64,000 nucleotides of DNA from Bathynomus jamesi (GCA_023014485.1 JAJOZX010000878.1:256001-320000); one strand, 5' to 3'. Numbered from the stretch's first letter, positions 21,558-31,997 are shown. The notes: generated by a model from the letters alone, not told the origin. Made by a program: numbers and translations.

Positions 21558-21666
21558 ATGGATACGTTTTGCGAAGGGATTTCACTTCAGGATATTATAC
21601 TCTGTCACACTCAAGAAATACCAGCAACAACTCCATTTCCCCCAGAAGAAGAAGTTATCGAAATTG
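21558..21666 (+). CDS. Leader exon of parvovirus-like element (copy C)
   Basis: ATG 20 bp after hairpin C. About 36 residues carry the same core HTQEIPAT followed by PFPP and EEEVIEI as the leader at 21048. It ends at a strong splice donor TTG|GTAAGC in phase 1. After about 80 bp the sequence is cut at 21746, where CR1 endonuclease sequence begins, so the rest of the gene is missing. Likely the 5' exon of a viral non-structural or structural protein. Not assignable. Confidence 0.55.
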
Positions 21667-21746
21667 GTAAGCATTCTAACGTTTACACGATGATGCGAGG
21701 ATTTCTTGTTCAGGATAGATGAGTGAAGGTATTGTTTATCCTCAAT

Positions 21747-22680
21747 CAACACTCCTACGGTACACATTCCTCATTTATAGTCCGAAACACTGTTTCAAAC
21801 AATTCCCCCATTATTTTTGCGTTAGAGATCCCCATTACGTTTTCCCATTCGATGCGTGACAATTCATTTCTAAATTTACAAAAGTCTGCGCGTTGGAAGT
21901 CAGGAACTTTAAGCGCGTTAGCTGGTTTCGAGTGACTTACCGAGACAAACTCCACCACATTGTGATCACTGTTGCTTAACGGTCCTATTACTTGAAAATC
22001 CGTGATTGGCCTATCATCCGTAGTTATTACAAAATCTAAAATACTGTCCAACCTCGTAGGTTCCCCAACCTTTTGAAAAAGAAAGCTATCCTCGAGAAAA
22101 TTAACGAAACGGTTACCTTCCGCGTCTCCCTGCATTGTATCGTAATTCACGTTAGCACAATTAAAGTCACCCACAAGGCCTGCTCACTACCTATTATTCT
22201 CTTTATTTCACGATGTAACGCTTCGTCCGCGTTTGAACTCGCTCAATTTAATTTCTGTTGTTGTCGAATCTATCGGTTCTGGAATTCTGTTTTAATTCTT
22301 TACGTTCGCAATATTATCATTGATATACAACATAACACCTCCTCCTCGCCTACCTATTCTGTTTTTAAGAAAAGTTTATAACCTCTAATTTGATATTCCC
22401 CTACAAAGTCACGTGTTTCAGTGCTAATCCACGATTCATTTATCACAATTAAATCATAGTCTTTGCAAGCAATTAAAGAAAAAAAAATTTGTTTATTTTA
22501 TTTCGTAGGCTACGAGCATTTAAGGACAGAACCTTCAAATTGGTTGTTAAAACCGCGTTTCCTTCGCGCGCGCAAGGTAAATTCATATTTTTTAACCTTT
22601 AATTTAAGGAAATTATGCCGGAGCCGGTCGAGTTACGGCAGCCTGAAAAGAAGATACAGTATTATGAAGTAGTTTTTCTA
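21747..22680 (-). pseudogene. CR1 LINE, endonuclease part of ORF2
   Basis: Minus strand. The start region reads KVLSLNARSLRNKIN (Asn motif, about 22540). It continues with DLIVINESW (catalytic Glu), GRRGGGVMLY, GDFNCANVNYD (about 22165) and SDHNVVEF (Asp-His, about 21970), ending INEECVP then a stop. All catalytic motifs of the LINE AP-endonuclease are visible although frames are broken near 22210-22260. The plus-strand relative at 58370-59405 allows the boundary to be placed: similarity stops at about 21747, where the parvovirus-like insert starts. Confidence 0.88.
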
Positions 22681-22829
22681 GACGCGCAGCTCCTGTCGTA
22701 GAAACTTTTCCAAAAATTTGCAAAATGCACTCCTTCTTGTTGGGAAAGAGACTAAGTTATTGTTAATATAGGTCACCTTGCTATATAACTAGTTGCGTTG
22801 TATAATTCGAGGAAGTACTGCATACCTGT

Positions 22830-23540
22830 TTAAACAATCTTATTAGTTTTATGCTTTAGTCGCTCTAACAAGTCTTTGTACTTAGCCAGCAGCTCTTCCG
22901 ATTTAGAATTTAAAACGTTATTAATGCCGACATGAATAACAAATGTTGTGTCCTCAGAGGTTCCTTCTGTAAACCGGTCACCACTACTCGTTATATCCTC
23001 CACCCTCGCACCAGGGTAGCAGTAACGGCCCCTACTACGTGGATTTCTTCCACAGAATTCCTTGAGCTGCCATCGAACAATGGAATCATCAACAAGTCGT
23101 ATTTCCGGTTCATCAGCATCTTCTAAACCTAAAACAGAAAACTTACTGTTTGTTATTACTGGTAGACAAGTCTTAGGTTTTGTCAATGGGGCTCCATTAC
23201 GCACTTGACCGAAGGGTCAGGAACTAGGGGAAGAGAGAGGACTATTAGTACTATTTATATCATTAGTAGAAAATAAAGTAGGCGGGGCCGTGACAGAAGA
23301 ATAATTCCTCTCAGAAGGACGAAGGGATTCTAATTTCGCCGTCAGGAGCATCACCCTTTCTTCAAGCTTCACTCTAGCCTCCCTCTCAGGCTGTAGCTCG
23401 TTCTTCAGCATTTCCATGTTCGAGCACCACCTGCAAATTAAGTGATCATTATTATTAACCAAATTAAACGCGTAAGCAGAAAACTTCCCTTCGCACCGAC
23501 TGCAAGTACTTGACGGGGGTGCTATGCTATTAACTAATTA
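22830..23540 (-). pseudogene. CR1 LINE ORF1: zinc finger, coiled coil and SGNH esterase
   Basis: Minus strand, upstream of the endonuclease. It begins near 23510 with CSRC and HLICRWC, a CX2C-HX3CX2C-like zinc finger as in CR1 ORF1. A charged coiled coil with EREARVKLEERV follows. After a stop comes an esterase-like frame 23204-22830 with EIRLVDDSIVR, TTFVIHVGINNV and LAKYKDLLERLKHK. In the related copy at 57778 the nucleophile motif reads VGDSIVRG. Here Gly is replaced by Asp, so the SGNH motif is damaged. ORF1 proteins bind the LINE RNA. Esterase domains are known in CR1 and related clades. Confidence 0.82.
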
Positions 23541-24214
23541 AATTACTACTGTTTGGAAAGTAATAGTGAATTAAAAATCGTAATCTAATAAAGACGTAAG
23601 TCTCCGGGAATAAGTAAAGAGCAATTAATAAATAAAACGTAGGTCTACCACGTGCTTAGTTGTGACGTCACCAGCGTAAGCCCGCAAAAACATTCTTGAA
23701 ACGCAGAAGACAGGTTCCTGTAAAACAAATTTGTACTAAACGAATATATATGTAATTAAGCAACCGACGAAGGTTCTGCAAAAGGAAAAGTATTAATAAA
23801 TATGAATAAAAAAAAAATTATCTGTCCGCTATTCGACCGATTTTTTTCCACGGAGGCTGACCACACCCTACTTGATGATCCCTAGCAAGGCAAATCAACC
23901 TTATTAGACCACGTTTTCTAATAAATTGGCATTTCACAGCTCTCGAACAAAACAAAACAAGCCACATGCACCCGATTTGGTTTAACAAAGTAAATATAAT
24001 AAGTAAAGTCAATAAATAAAATATATTCGTTTATGAACAATTAATAACATGAGGTAATTTAGTTAAGAAGGCACCGAACACTATTTTTTAAAGATACTTT
24101 GAATGAAACCACTTAGTGAATTGTTAACACTGGACACAATAAAACACGTCTGTTCCCAAGGAAAGACAGAACACTTCTTACATACATATATGTAATAAGA
24201 ATAGAAGACCCACA

Positions 24215-24256
<42 letters not shown>

Positions 24257-24279
24257 CTTACTTTGTGTTACTTTGTGTG
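23541..24279. other. Intergenic; LINE 5' leader and (GT)n tract
   Basis: Probably the 5' untranslated region of the CR1 element followed by unannotated AT-rich DNA. A GT run occupies about 24217-24251. No gene supported. Confidence 0.55.
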
Positions 24280-24672
24280 GGTTGGAACGACGTTTCAGGA
24301 TCAACCTGCGATCGACCCCTCTGCAGCATCCCGCCTCATTTGCCGGATTTGGTGAAGGAGGGAGTTGCTGTCTGAGCTCCTCCTGCTCTCGTAGCCAGCC
24401 ACGCATGGCTGGTCAGGGATTTTGCACAGGAATCTCTCCAGCTGGTTCTTGAAGTTATTCAGGGCGGTGTACTGGAGATTCCTTACTTCTTTCGGTAGGA
24501 CATTGAAAAGCTTTGGGCCTCGTATTTTGAGAGTATTTCCATCCTCGTTTTCATGGTCCCCTGTCCCACAGCAGCTGGGACCGAACAAAATCTGCCTCTT
24601 CTCTCATTCCAGTTTGTTTCTATTTTATTTCTAAGGTTAGGGACAAAGCCCTCAAGTATTTTCCATATGTAA
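24280..24672 (-). pseudogene. LINE family A, 3' end fragment
   Basis: The minus strand reads RRGRFCSVPAA, IRGPKLFNVLPKEVRN and PDQPCVAGYESRR. This parallels RGPRLFNQLSKELRN and PDEPGVPGYM of the family A copy at 4656. Only the C-terminal RT tail is present. It joins a different LINE at about 24672. Confidence 0.8.
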
Positions 24673-26990
24673 ACTTGTTATCGATGGGTGTTGGAATGTC
24701 ATGCATGTATAAGTTGAACAGTGTTGGTAAGAGAACAGAGCCTTGAGGGACCTCGTTCGGAAAAAGCTTGTTTTTGGATGACTTGCCATTAAATGTGATA
24801 TGTGAGTATCTTCATGAAAGATAGTTGCTCAGCCACCTTTTGGTGTTATTGTGCATGTTTGTGTTCAGTATTTTCTTTATGAGAGGGAAGCGTGGGATAG
24901 CATCAAATGCTTTACTAATGTCTATTGTTGCTAATAGTGTACGTTGAGCTGGTCGTCTGGAGTTGATGCCATCCATGATGTGCTGCGTGAAGTTAGTGAG
25001 TAATGTCGTGGTTGAGTGGTGGGGTCTGAATCTATGTTCAGTAGGCGATAGTGGTATGTGTGGGTTGGTGATTTGTAAGATTAGTCTTTCTGTTACTTTG
25101 GAAGGTGTGCATAGTAAAGTAATGGGTCTATAGGAAGCTGGTTCTGTTGGATTTGTGTTTGGTTTGAGTAGTGTAATAATTTTACCTTGTTTTCATATGT
25201 CAGGAATAATACAGTGTTGGTATGAGTATGTGCTGATGTTTGTGAGAGCTAGTATTCCCTGTGGACCCAAGTGTTTAAGGTGTATGTTAGATATGTTGTC
25301 TGGTCCAGTACCCTTCGAATTCTTAATGTTTATGATGATCTTGGTGGTCTGGTCTGTATTGAAGGGTGTAATGGTCGTGTCGAGTCTGTAGGTTTTCTTG
25401 TGCCTGGCTGTTTGTCTGTCTGCGTGTTTCTGGTTGTTGTCTCTGTTTAAGTGACTTATCTTTGCGTAGTGATTAACTAGACTGTTAGCTTGTTGTGTAT
25501 ATGTTGGGATATTATTTTGGCTGCGACAAATAGTCACGTGTGAGGTGTGAATGCCGCTGTTAGAGTGGATAATGCTGTTTATAATCTTGTATAGCCTGGA
25601 TGTATCTGTGGAGTGGTTTAGTTTTGTTATGAATTCCCTAAATGTTTATGTTTGTTTTTCTTTAAGTTTGTTGTTTATTTCTGTGTTGAGCTGTTGTATC
25701 TGCTGTTTTATGGCTTCTGTGTGTGGTGTTTGTGTGTTATGTTTGAGGTTGTTACGTTGCCTTATGAGGTGGGCTATTTCTCTAGTGTAATTTGGGTTGT
25801 ATTTCCTAATGTTGCCCTCGGGTATGTATTTGTCTGCATTATTGATGATCTGATTTAAATGTCTTGAGTGTTGTATTGATGTTTATGATGGGTGTGCTGT
25901 TTAATGTGGTGAATTGTTTCTCAGTCTGTTTTTTTAACTGTTCCCAATCAGCTTTCTTGTAATTTCTGTAAGTGTGCCTCAGGCTGTTGAGGCAGAGTGT
26001 AGAACGTGTTGTAATGATGATGGGCAGGTGGTATCTTATGACAGTTGTTTTTCTGTTCTCCAGTGTGTGTGTTGCTAGTGAGGGGGAACAGAACGTTGTG
26101 TCTGGGGAGGAGTTTGAGTATCCTGCTTGATGTGGTATGTGTGTATGTTGTTCTGTATTGTTAATAATGAAGAGGCTGTTTAGTTGTGTGGCTATGTTGG
26201 CGCCTCTGGTGTTGCTTTGGTTGTGCAGGTACCAACTAGTGTCTTTAGCGTTGGTCTCATCCTAAGATGACATTAGTGAGAGAGGCCAGATTGTGTAACT
26301 GTAAATTGTAATTGGCTGGCACCTGAGGTGAACTATCTGGTGGGATGTAAATGTTGATGAGTGTGGTGTTGTGTTTTTCGCGTGTTTTAATGTTAACTGC
26401 CCGTATTCCTATCGTGTTATCTGCTTGGATTGTGTTTGTAATATTTTGGGTGGCATCAGTGTAGCTAAGGGTTTTACGTATATGAGTGATGAGTCCACCC
26501 CCGTACGATCTTGACGGATCGCCTGAAGTCAGGGATGGTGGGTGTTTTTTGTGTGCGTTTTAGTTTTGTTTGTTGTATAAGTTTTAGTTTTGTTTGTTGT
26601 ATAAGTGCTATGTGAATGTTTTGTTTGTGTACAAATTCCCAAAACTGCATGATTTTGATGGTGAGGCCATCACCATCAACGTCATACTGTAATACTCGTA
26701 TGTTAATATTATGCTTCTGTATGTGTCTCATGGTCCTATTGTGTCTATGTCTTTGTGTATGGGGACATGTGTAAGTTGTAGTGGGGGCCTGGATTAGTCT
26801 TAATGTCGCCGGAGAGTAAGAGTAGTCCGGGGAGCACGCAATTGCTCCCCGTAAATGAAAAATAATAGCATGCTGGTATAGGTCCGGCCCCGGGAGCCGA
26901 TCGGCACTCTGACCATGCCACGCAACAGGCCGTCGACTGCCAGTCTGGCCAACCGTAGACAGTCATGTTGATTTTGGTTGTATAAGTCTT
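24673..26990 (-). pseudogene. LINE family B (Jockey/CR1-group), 5' truncated to RT, with 2A-like leader
   Basis: Minus strand, from 26966 downward. An N-terminal leader ends in a 2A-like motif. An endonuclease start follows with NIRVLQYDVDG (about 26710) and IALIQQTKL (about 26610). Degraded endonuclease continues to about 25600. RT follows: NSKGTGPDNISNIHLKHLGP (about 25300), SYRPITLLCTPSKVTERLI, ISKAFDAIPR and NEVPQGSVLLPTLF (about 24750), then NLYMHDIPTPID. The element stops just before the expected YADD box, where the family A tail begins, so it is chimeric and inactive. Confidence 0.82.
26784..26810 (-). other. 2A-like motif GDIKTNPGP
   Basis: In the N-terminal frame of LINE B (26966-26745) the residues LLLLSGDIKTNPGP occur. 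2A peptides have the consensus D-x-E-x-NPGP and cause ribosome skipping between Gly and Pro. They are known at the N-termini of some non-LTR retrotransposons. Here the usual Glu is Lys, which may weaken skipping. Whether this copy is translated is unknown. Confidence 0.75.
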
Positions 26991-27010
26991 TTTCTTGTAG
27001 GTAGTAGGTA

Positions 27011-27486
27011 CAGGCCCGTAGCCAAGGGGGGGCCAGGGGGGTCAAAGCCCCGCCTGGAAAATAATATGCCCCCCCCCTGGGAAAACCAACCGCAACGGCG
27101 TTCCATGCTACAAAAACGCCAAAGCCAACTTGTTTTACTTGCCTTTGAAAATAAGAGAACGAAGCAAATAGACATGTTTGAATTCCTAAAGAATTTCGCT
27201 AAAAAAACTCGCCGCATACAGTTATTCTAAAATTAAAAAACTTACAAAGACTTTTATTTACACTAAATTTAGACTAAATATTGTATTCTATAACCCAATA
27301 TGCCTATCTATATGTATCGGTTTGATCATTTTTTTATTTAGCCTACGGTGTTTTACTTGTTATAGTTTTGAATGTAATTTTCTGCAGTATATTTCGATAT
27401 TCACAAAAAATGACATTAAATTTTTTCATTGTCCCCCCTGTCAATTTCTCCGCCCCTCCTACTGATTTGGTCTGGCTACGGCCCTG
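27011..27486. mobile_element. hAT MITE (8-bp TSD AGTAGGTA)
   Basis: Exact 8-bp duplications AGTAGGTA at 27003-27010 and 27487-27494. The ends CAGGCCCGTAGCCA and TGGCTACGGCCCTG are inverted repeats with one mismatch. G-rich and C-rich subterminal runs lie inside. No intact coding region. Confidence 0.93.
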
Positions 27487-27521
27487 AGTAGGTAGTTTTG
27501 CCTCTAATTATATATAATTAT

Positions 27522-27909
27522 TAGGGATGTCACGGGTACCCGAACGGGTACCCGACCCGATCGGGTAATGTACTATTCGATGATACCGACCCGATCGGGT
27601 AATTGCTAAAAAATCGGGTACGGGTAGTAAAAACCAAATTCTAATTTAATTTTAATTTTATTGTTTTGCAGGTTTTCTTGATATATTTTTTGTATAATAT
27701 TTTTTAACAAAACATTCAAAATGGCAAATCGTAGTATGGTTTGGGACTATTTTGTCATTGACAAATTAGATAATAGTAAAGCCAAGTGCTTGAACTGCAC
27801 ACAGTTAATAAGTCGCGGTACTAATCCAACAAATTTTGGAACGTCTTCAATACCCGATCGGGTACCCGTACCCGATTATCCGGTAAAAGCGCTACCCGTT
27901 GCATCCCTA
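27522..27909 (+). mobile_element. hAT deletion derivative with BED-finger start exon
   Basis: Ends TAGGGATGTCACGGGTA and its partner ending GCATCCCTA. Flanking 8-mers ATAATTAT and CTAATTAT (7 of 8 identical). A frame from 27721 begins MANRSMVWDYFVI and has CLNCTQLISRGTN, the first half of a BED zinc finger, before breaking into the right terminal region. Subterminal ACCCGATCGGGTA palindromes occur several times on both sides, likely transposase-binding repeats. An internal deletion removed the transposase body. Confidence 0.87.
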
Positions 27910-27917
27910 CTAATTAT

Positions 27918-28165
27918 GCGTTTAAAGCACTTTATAAGAGTGAGGTGGGAGCCACTGGCCGATAATTCTTGGGCATTGCTTTGCTCTGTTACCACCTTTA
28001 AATAAGGGGGCAATGTTCTCGTTCTTTAAGGGGGAGTGGAATCTGTCCTGTGTCGAGTGATTTCGTCCATAGTAAGTATAGCGGTTTGACAATACTCTCT
28101 TTACATTTCTTCAGAAACGTGGCACTCGATGTGTCTGGCCCTGGCGCTGAATTGTCTTTACTTTC
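27918..28165 (-). pseudogene. LINE reverse transcriptase fragment
   Basis: The minus strand reads NSAPGPDTSSATFLKKCKES, then SLDTGQIPLPLKE, then APLFKGGNR, all conserved in the early RT domain of the LINE A group. One frameshift. Truncated at a TA tract on one side and at the hAT element on the other. Confidence 0.75.
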
Positions 28166-28179
28166 GTGAAATAATTTTC

Positions 28180-28231
28180 ATATATTATATATATATATAT
28201 TATATATATATATATATATAATATATTATTA

Positions 28232-28260
<29 letters not shown>
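28180..28260. repeat. (TA)n tract
   Basis: Interrupted TA run next to foldback element F copy 2. Confidence 0.93.
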
Positions 28261-28263
<3 letters not shown>

Positions 28264-28292
28264 TTCATCGATACATTTCATAGTTTACAGTA

Positions 28293-29142
28293 CATGGAAC
28301 AAGGAACTCTTCTGGGATAATTAAATCGCCTATAGTCCGAATAAGTAATGGTAAATGACAAATATGGTGACGGTCCAGAGCTGGGCACTTGCGTTTTTTT
28401 GCGCGTTTTTTTGCGGTACTGCGGTACTGCGGTACTACTACCGCACTACCAAACCGGTACCGCATAACGCAGTACCGCAAAGGATCGCTGAAAGTACAGC
28501 AGTACCGCTACCGCATTCAAATTTCCCGCGGTACTTTCCGCGGTACCGACCAACACGGTAGTACCGCAGTACCGCAGTACCGCAAAAAAAACGCAAGTGC
28601 CCAGCTCTGCAAATACCATAGTTTTTCTTTTTCATGATGCTAGCCCGACGTGGGCAACGGGTCACTCGCAAAGAGGTCCTATAAATATAGCTTCCCTCAC
28701 CAGCTATCTGCAAAGCAGACAGGATCCAGCTTTGGGACATGGATCTAGGGTTTAAAGCAGCCTAGCCCTGCAACATCTAGAACCTCAATATAAGCAAAAG
28801 ATTCGCTGCCTTCACGTCAGATTGAATACATCAAAGAAAAAGGGGTAACTATTATATTTTTAGCCAAAAACCAAAACTTAAACCTCAACTGGCAGAATTG
28901 AGCGTCCACTTTTCAAGGCACATAACATGTCCGTTTCAAGATGGGAATGTCCCAAAGCTGGATCCTGTCTGCTTTGCAGATAGCTGGTGATGGAAGCTAT
29001 ATTTATGGGACCTCTTTGCGAGTGACCAGTTGCCCACGTCAGGCTAGCATCATGAAAAAGAAAAACTATGGTATTTGTCATTTACCATTACTTATTCGGA
29101 CTATAGTCGATTTAATTATCCCAGAAGAGTTCCTTGTTCCAT
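28293..29142. mobile_element. Foldback element F, copy 2 (long form)
   Basis: Inverted arms start CATGGAACAAGGAACTC at 28293 and end with the complement at 29142. They include GTCCGAATAAGTAATGG and CAGCTATCTGCAAAGCAGAC. After removing a MITE (28376-28609) the left arm is about 215 bp and matches 28957-29142 closely. The centre (28741-28956) is about 215 bp and not palindromic. Non-coding. Confidence 0.87.
28376..28609. mobile_element. hAT-like MITE with GCGGTACT repeats
   Basis: Perfect 18-bp inverted ends CAGAGCTGGGCACTTGCG. Inside, tandem copies of GCGGTACT (or its complement AGTACCGC) cluster near each end. It interrupts the left arm of foldback F2: the flank CAAATACC is found right of it, while the left flank reads CAAATATG plus 9 extra bases, so the target duplication is damaged. 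Confidence 0.85.
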
Positions 29143-29251
29143 GCACTGTCTGTGTGTATCATAGAAAACTCAGGGTACCATTCTGAGTTCATTCACATAC
29201 ATATATGTAAACCTCTGTTAGGTCTTAAGTTAGGTCTTGGAGGCTTGTATA

Positions 29252-29675
29252 CGAGGTTTGTTCAAAACGTACCCGGATTGATGCCATTATAGACATAATA
29301 TGGTACTTACAGGGTTTGGGGCTTAATCTCCCTCAAAGTACCCTCCTTCTGAAGCCACACACTTTGCCCAGCGATCCTGCCATTGTTGAAAATATTTTTC
29401 GAAAGTACTTTTCGGAATGGCCAAAAGCTGCTCTGTCGAATTTCTTTTAATGTTCTCAATATCATCAAATCGGTGTCCTTTCAGGGTTTGTTTGAGTTTC
29501 GAAAACCAAAAACAGTCGCATGGAGCCAAATCCGGCGAATATGAGGGTTGCTGTACTTGAGGGTTAGCGTGTTTGGCTAAAAATTGCTAGACAAGTTGCA
29601 ACAAGTGAGATGGCGCGTTCTCGTGATGAAGCAGCCAGTCCTTGGACTCCCACTTCTGCGGCCGTTTCCTCCGAA
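29252..29675 (-). pseudogene. Mariner transposase C-terminal fragment
   Basis: The minus-strand frame reads KRPQKWESKDWLLHHENAPS, then SPDLAPCDCFWFSKLKQTLK, and ends FQQWQDRWAKCVASEGGYFE, a typical mariner C-terminus with the SPDLAPCD motif. The second catalytic Asp, normally HHDNAPxH, is Glu here (HHENAPSH). The terminal repeat CGAGGTTTGTTCAAAACGTA lies at 29252 after a TA. The 5' part of the gene is missing. A matching inverted end sits at 33538. Confidence 0.88.
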
Positions 29676-29722
29676 ACGGCCGCAGAAATATTATATTACA
29701 TGGCCAGCATGTAATATAATAT
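29654..29722. repeat. Two adjacent perfect hairpins
   Basis: TTCTGCGGCCGTTTC/CTCC/complement (29654-29687) is followed at once by ATATTATATTACATG/GCCAG/complement (29688-29722). Each has 15-bp perfect arms. They lie at the break between mariner and hAT copy 1. Confidence 0.9.
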
Positions 29723-29871
29723 CGCTTTCCCAAGTATCCTAATGAACGATCTGCGTCCTACGCAACTTCCTCAAGCTAAGATGGATCCTGAACCAGTGAC
29801 ATTTCATAGTGGTAAAAGACTCCAGACGCCTCAAGAACTTCGTAAAAATGCCAAAGTGTCACCATCTGTAC

Positions 29872-30099
29872 CAGTGGTGGCATTCAGCCGGTTCGCACCG
29901 GTTCGTGCGAACCGGTTCCTAAAATTTCCCGAGTTCGCCGAACCGGTCCTTAACCCTTTCAGTCCGTGCATGATTTTTCTTTATACCATACGCATTTCGA
30001 TAAAAACATTTTTTTAGTTTTCATTTCTGACATGGAAGTGGGAGGAGAAGGGGAGGGGAGGGCGAACCAGGTTCTTAAAATTTTTGAATCCCACCACTG
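29872..30099. mobile_element. hAT MITE (8-bp TSD ATCTGTAC)
   Basis: Perfect 8-bp duplications ATCTGTAC at 29864-29871 and 30100-30107. Ends CAGTGGTGGCATTCA and TGAATCCCACCACTG. Several CCGGTTCG palindromic repeats lie near the left end. Inserted in the N-terminal region of hAT copy 1. Confidence 0.95.
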
Positions 30100-31997
30100 A
30101 TCTGTACCCGTTCTAAGAAATGAAACAAATCATTTCCTTGTAGGTCAGCCGTCGTCGTCTATATGTGGCGCAAATTTGCCTCAGCACGACAAGTGCTCCA
30201 GTTTTTCTTCCATGTAAATCAAATCCCATCATTGAACAGGAACGAAGCATTTAAAATAACTGTAGACAATGTATTGACCTTCTGGAACTTGGCACGTATA
30301 AAGACCATTCGGCCGCATAACTGCGTAGCGACGCTGCAAACTTTGTGGCGTGAGTAAAGGCTGTTGGACAAGAATAAGAAAGAGAAAGTGATCCAGACAA
30401 TAAACGGGCCATCTTTGCAGATAAACTCAATAATTTCTGGGATATTGGAGCCTCTGATGCTATCGAGGAAGTCCTAATGAATAGGCTTCTCACTACTGAT
30501 AATAAAAGGGAAGACATAAGCGTTTATCTGGACCAGCGCGATGGACGAGAAGCTACACTTAGTGGCAACGATAAAATCTTCGCTGATAAGAAAAAGCTTC
30601 AGACATTGAGGGCGCTCCAGAAACAGAAAGCAGCAATGCGAACTGCATTAGCTCAGAGTAGTACATCAGCAACTCCAGAAGATGAGGAAATCGGCGCCCT
30701 GTCAGTGACAGTGAAGTGAGACAGTGAGACAGAGGACCACGGAGAGCCTGAGAGCACCGATTTCTCACCAGGACCATCAACAAGGCCGCAGTTCATGGTA
30801 CTGAAAACGCCAACGCCAACGCAAGACCCCGAGCTGACATCGACATTTGATAGGATCAAAATGAGTGATAATGCTGCAATCATGATAGTAGCTACAGTTC
30901 TAAAGGTGTGTGGCGCCAGCTTGTCCAACTTCAGCTTGCCCCGATGCACTACGCGCTGAAGTGCATTGCAATCAGACATACTTGTCTCAGCTCCCACGCC
31001 CAATTTTTCCAAGGGTAAGCTTATTGGTGTTCAGAGGCTACCACATGCTACGGGGAAAGCTCAAGCGGAAACGACTGTAGAGATGCTGGAAATGTGGGAG
31101 GTCAAATAGAAAGTGAAAGCTCTCGTTTTTTATACAACCGCGAGTAACAGTGGCTGGAAGAGTGGAGCCGCTAAATACATCGGGGAACTCGCTGAGAATA
31201 AAGTGTTCTACCTGGGCTGCAGGCACCATGTTTTGGAACTTGTTCTTGGCAGTGTGTGGGAGACCTTGTTCAGAAAGACCAGCGCTCCTGAAAACATCAT
31301 ATTCCATCAGTTCAAGTCTGCATGTCACTCCATAGACACTAATCTGTCACATTAAACACTTCAACTGTCGGACCCGTGGCTTCTGAAATGTGCAGAAGAG
31401 GCAAAGAAAGACCTGATTAAAGTGCTTACAACGGGAGAGAAGTTGCCTCGGGACGACTACAGAGAATGTGCAGAGAACGCACTTAGCGTCTTAGGGGAGG
31501 TGCCTCCTCGAGGTCACCATAAGAGGAAACCTGGTCCAACGCACCACGCCCGTTGGATGGGCAAAGTTCTCTACTCCCAGAAGATGCTCATGTGGGCGGA
31601 GCAGTTACACTATGATGAGAGGCTCCTGACGAAGCTGAAAAAACTGAATACTTTCATTCAGTTGTTTTACCCGCCATACTGGATGAAAGCAAACAGGGAA
31701 GCGGATGCACCAGTGAATGGCCTGTGGTTTACCAAGGCCAAGATGAGCTTCAGACAGTTAGACGTGGAGGTGGCCAATACCGCTCTCAAGAAATTCCTCC
31801 TTCACAAGTGGTATCTGACGGAGGAAGTCATAGTGTTCTCTCTGTTCAGCCACCATCCCGCAGCCACAGACGAACTGAAGCAGGCAATAGCGTCGAAGCT
31901 GACTGAAACTGAGAAAACAGACAGCTTCAGGACCGGGAGGCCAACTTTCACAACTATCAGTGTCACGGCAGAAAGTGAGATACCAGACTTTGTGGGT

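Noticed and set aside
19993..21746. Nimavirus-like (large DNA virus) insertion
   Set aside because: Such insertions occur in decapods, but the small size, hairpin termini and short leader exons fit a parvovirus-like genome better. Neither has been confirmed by search.
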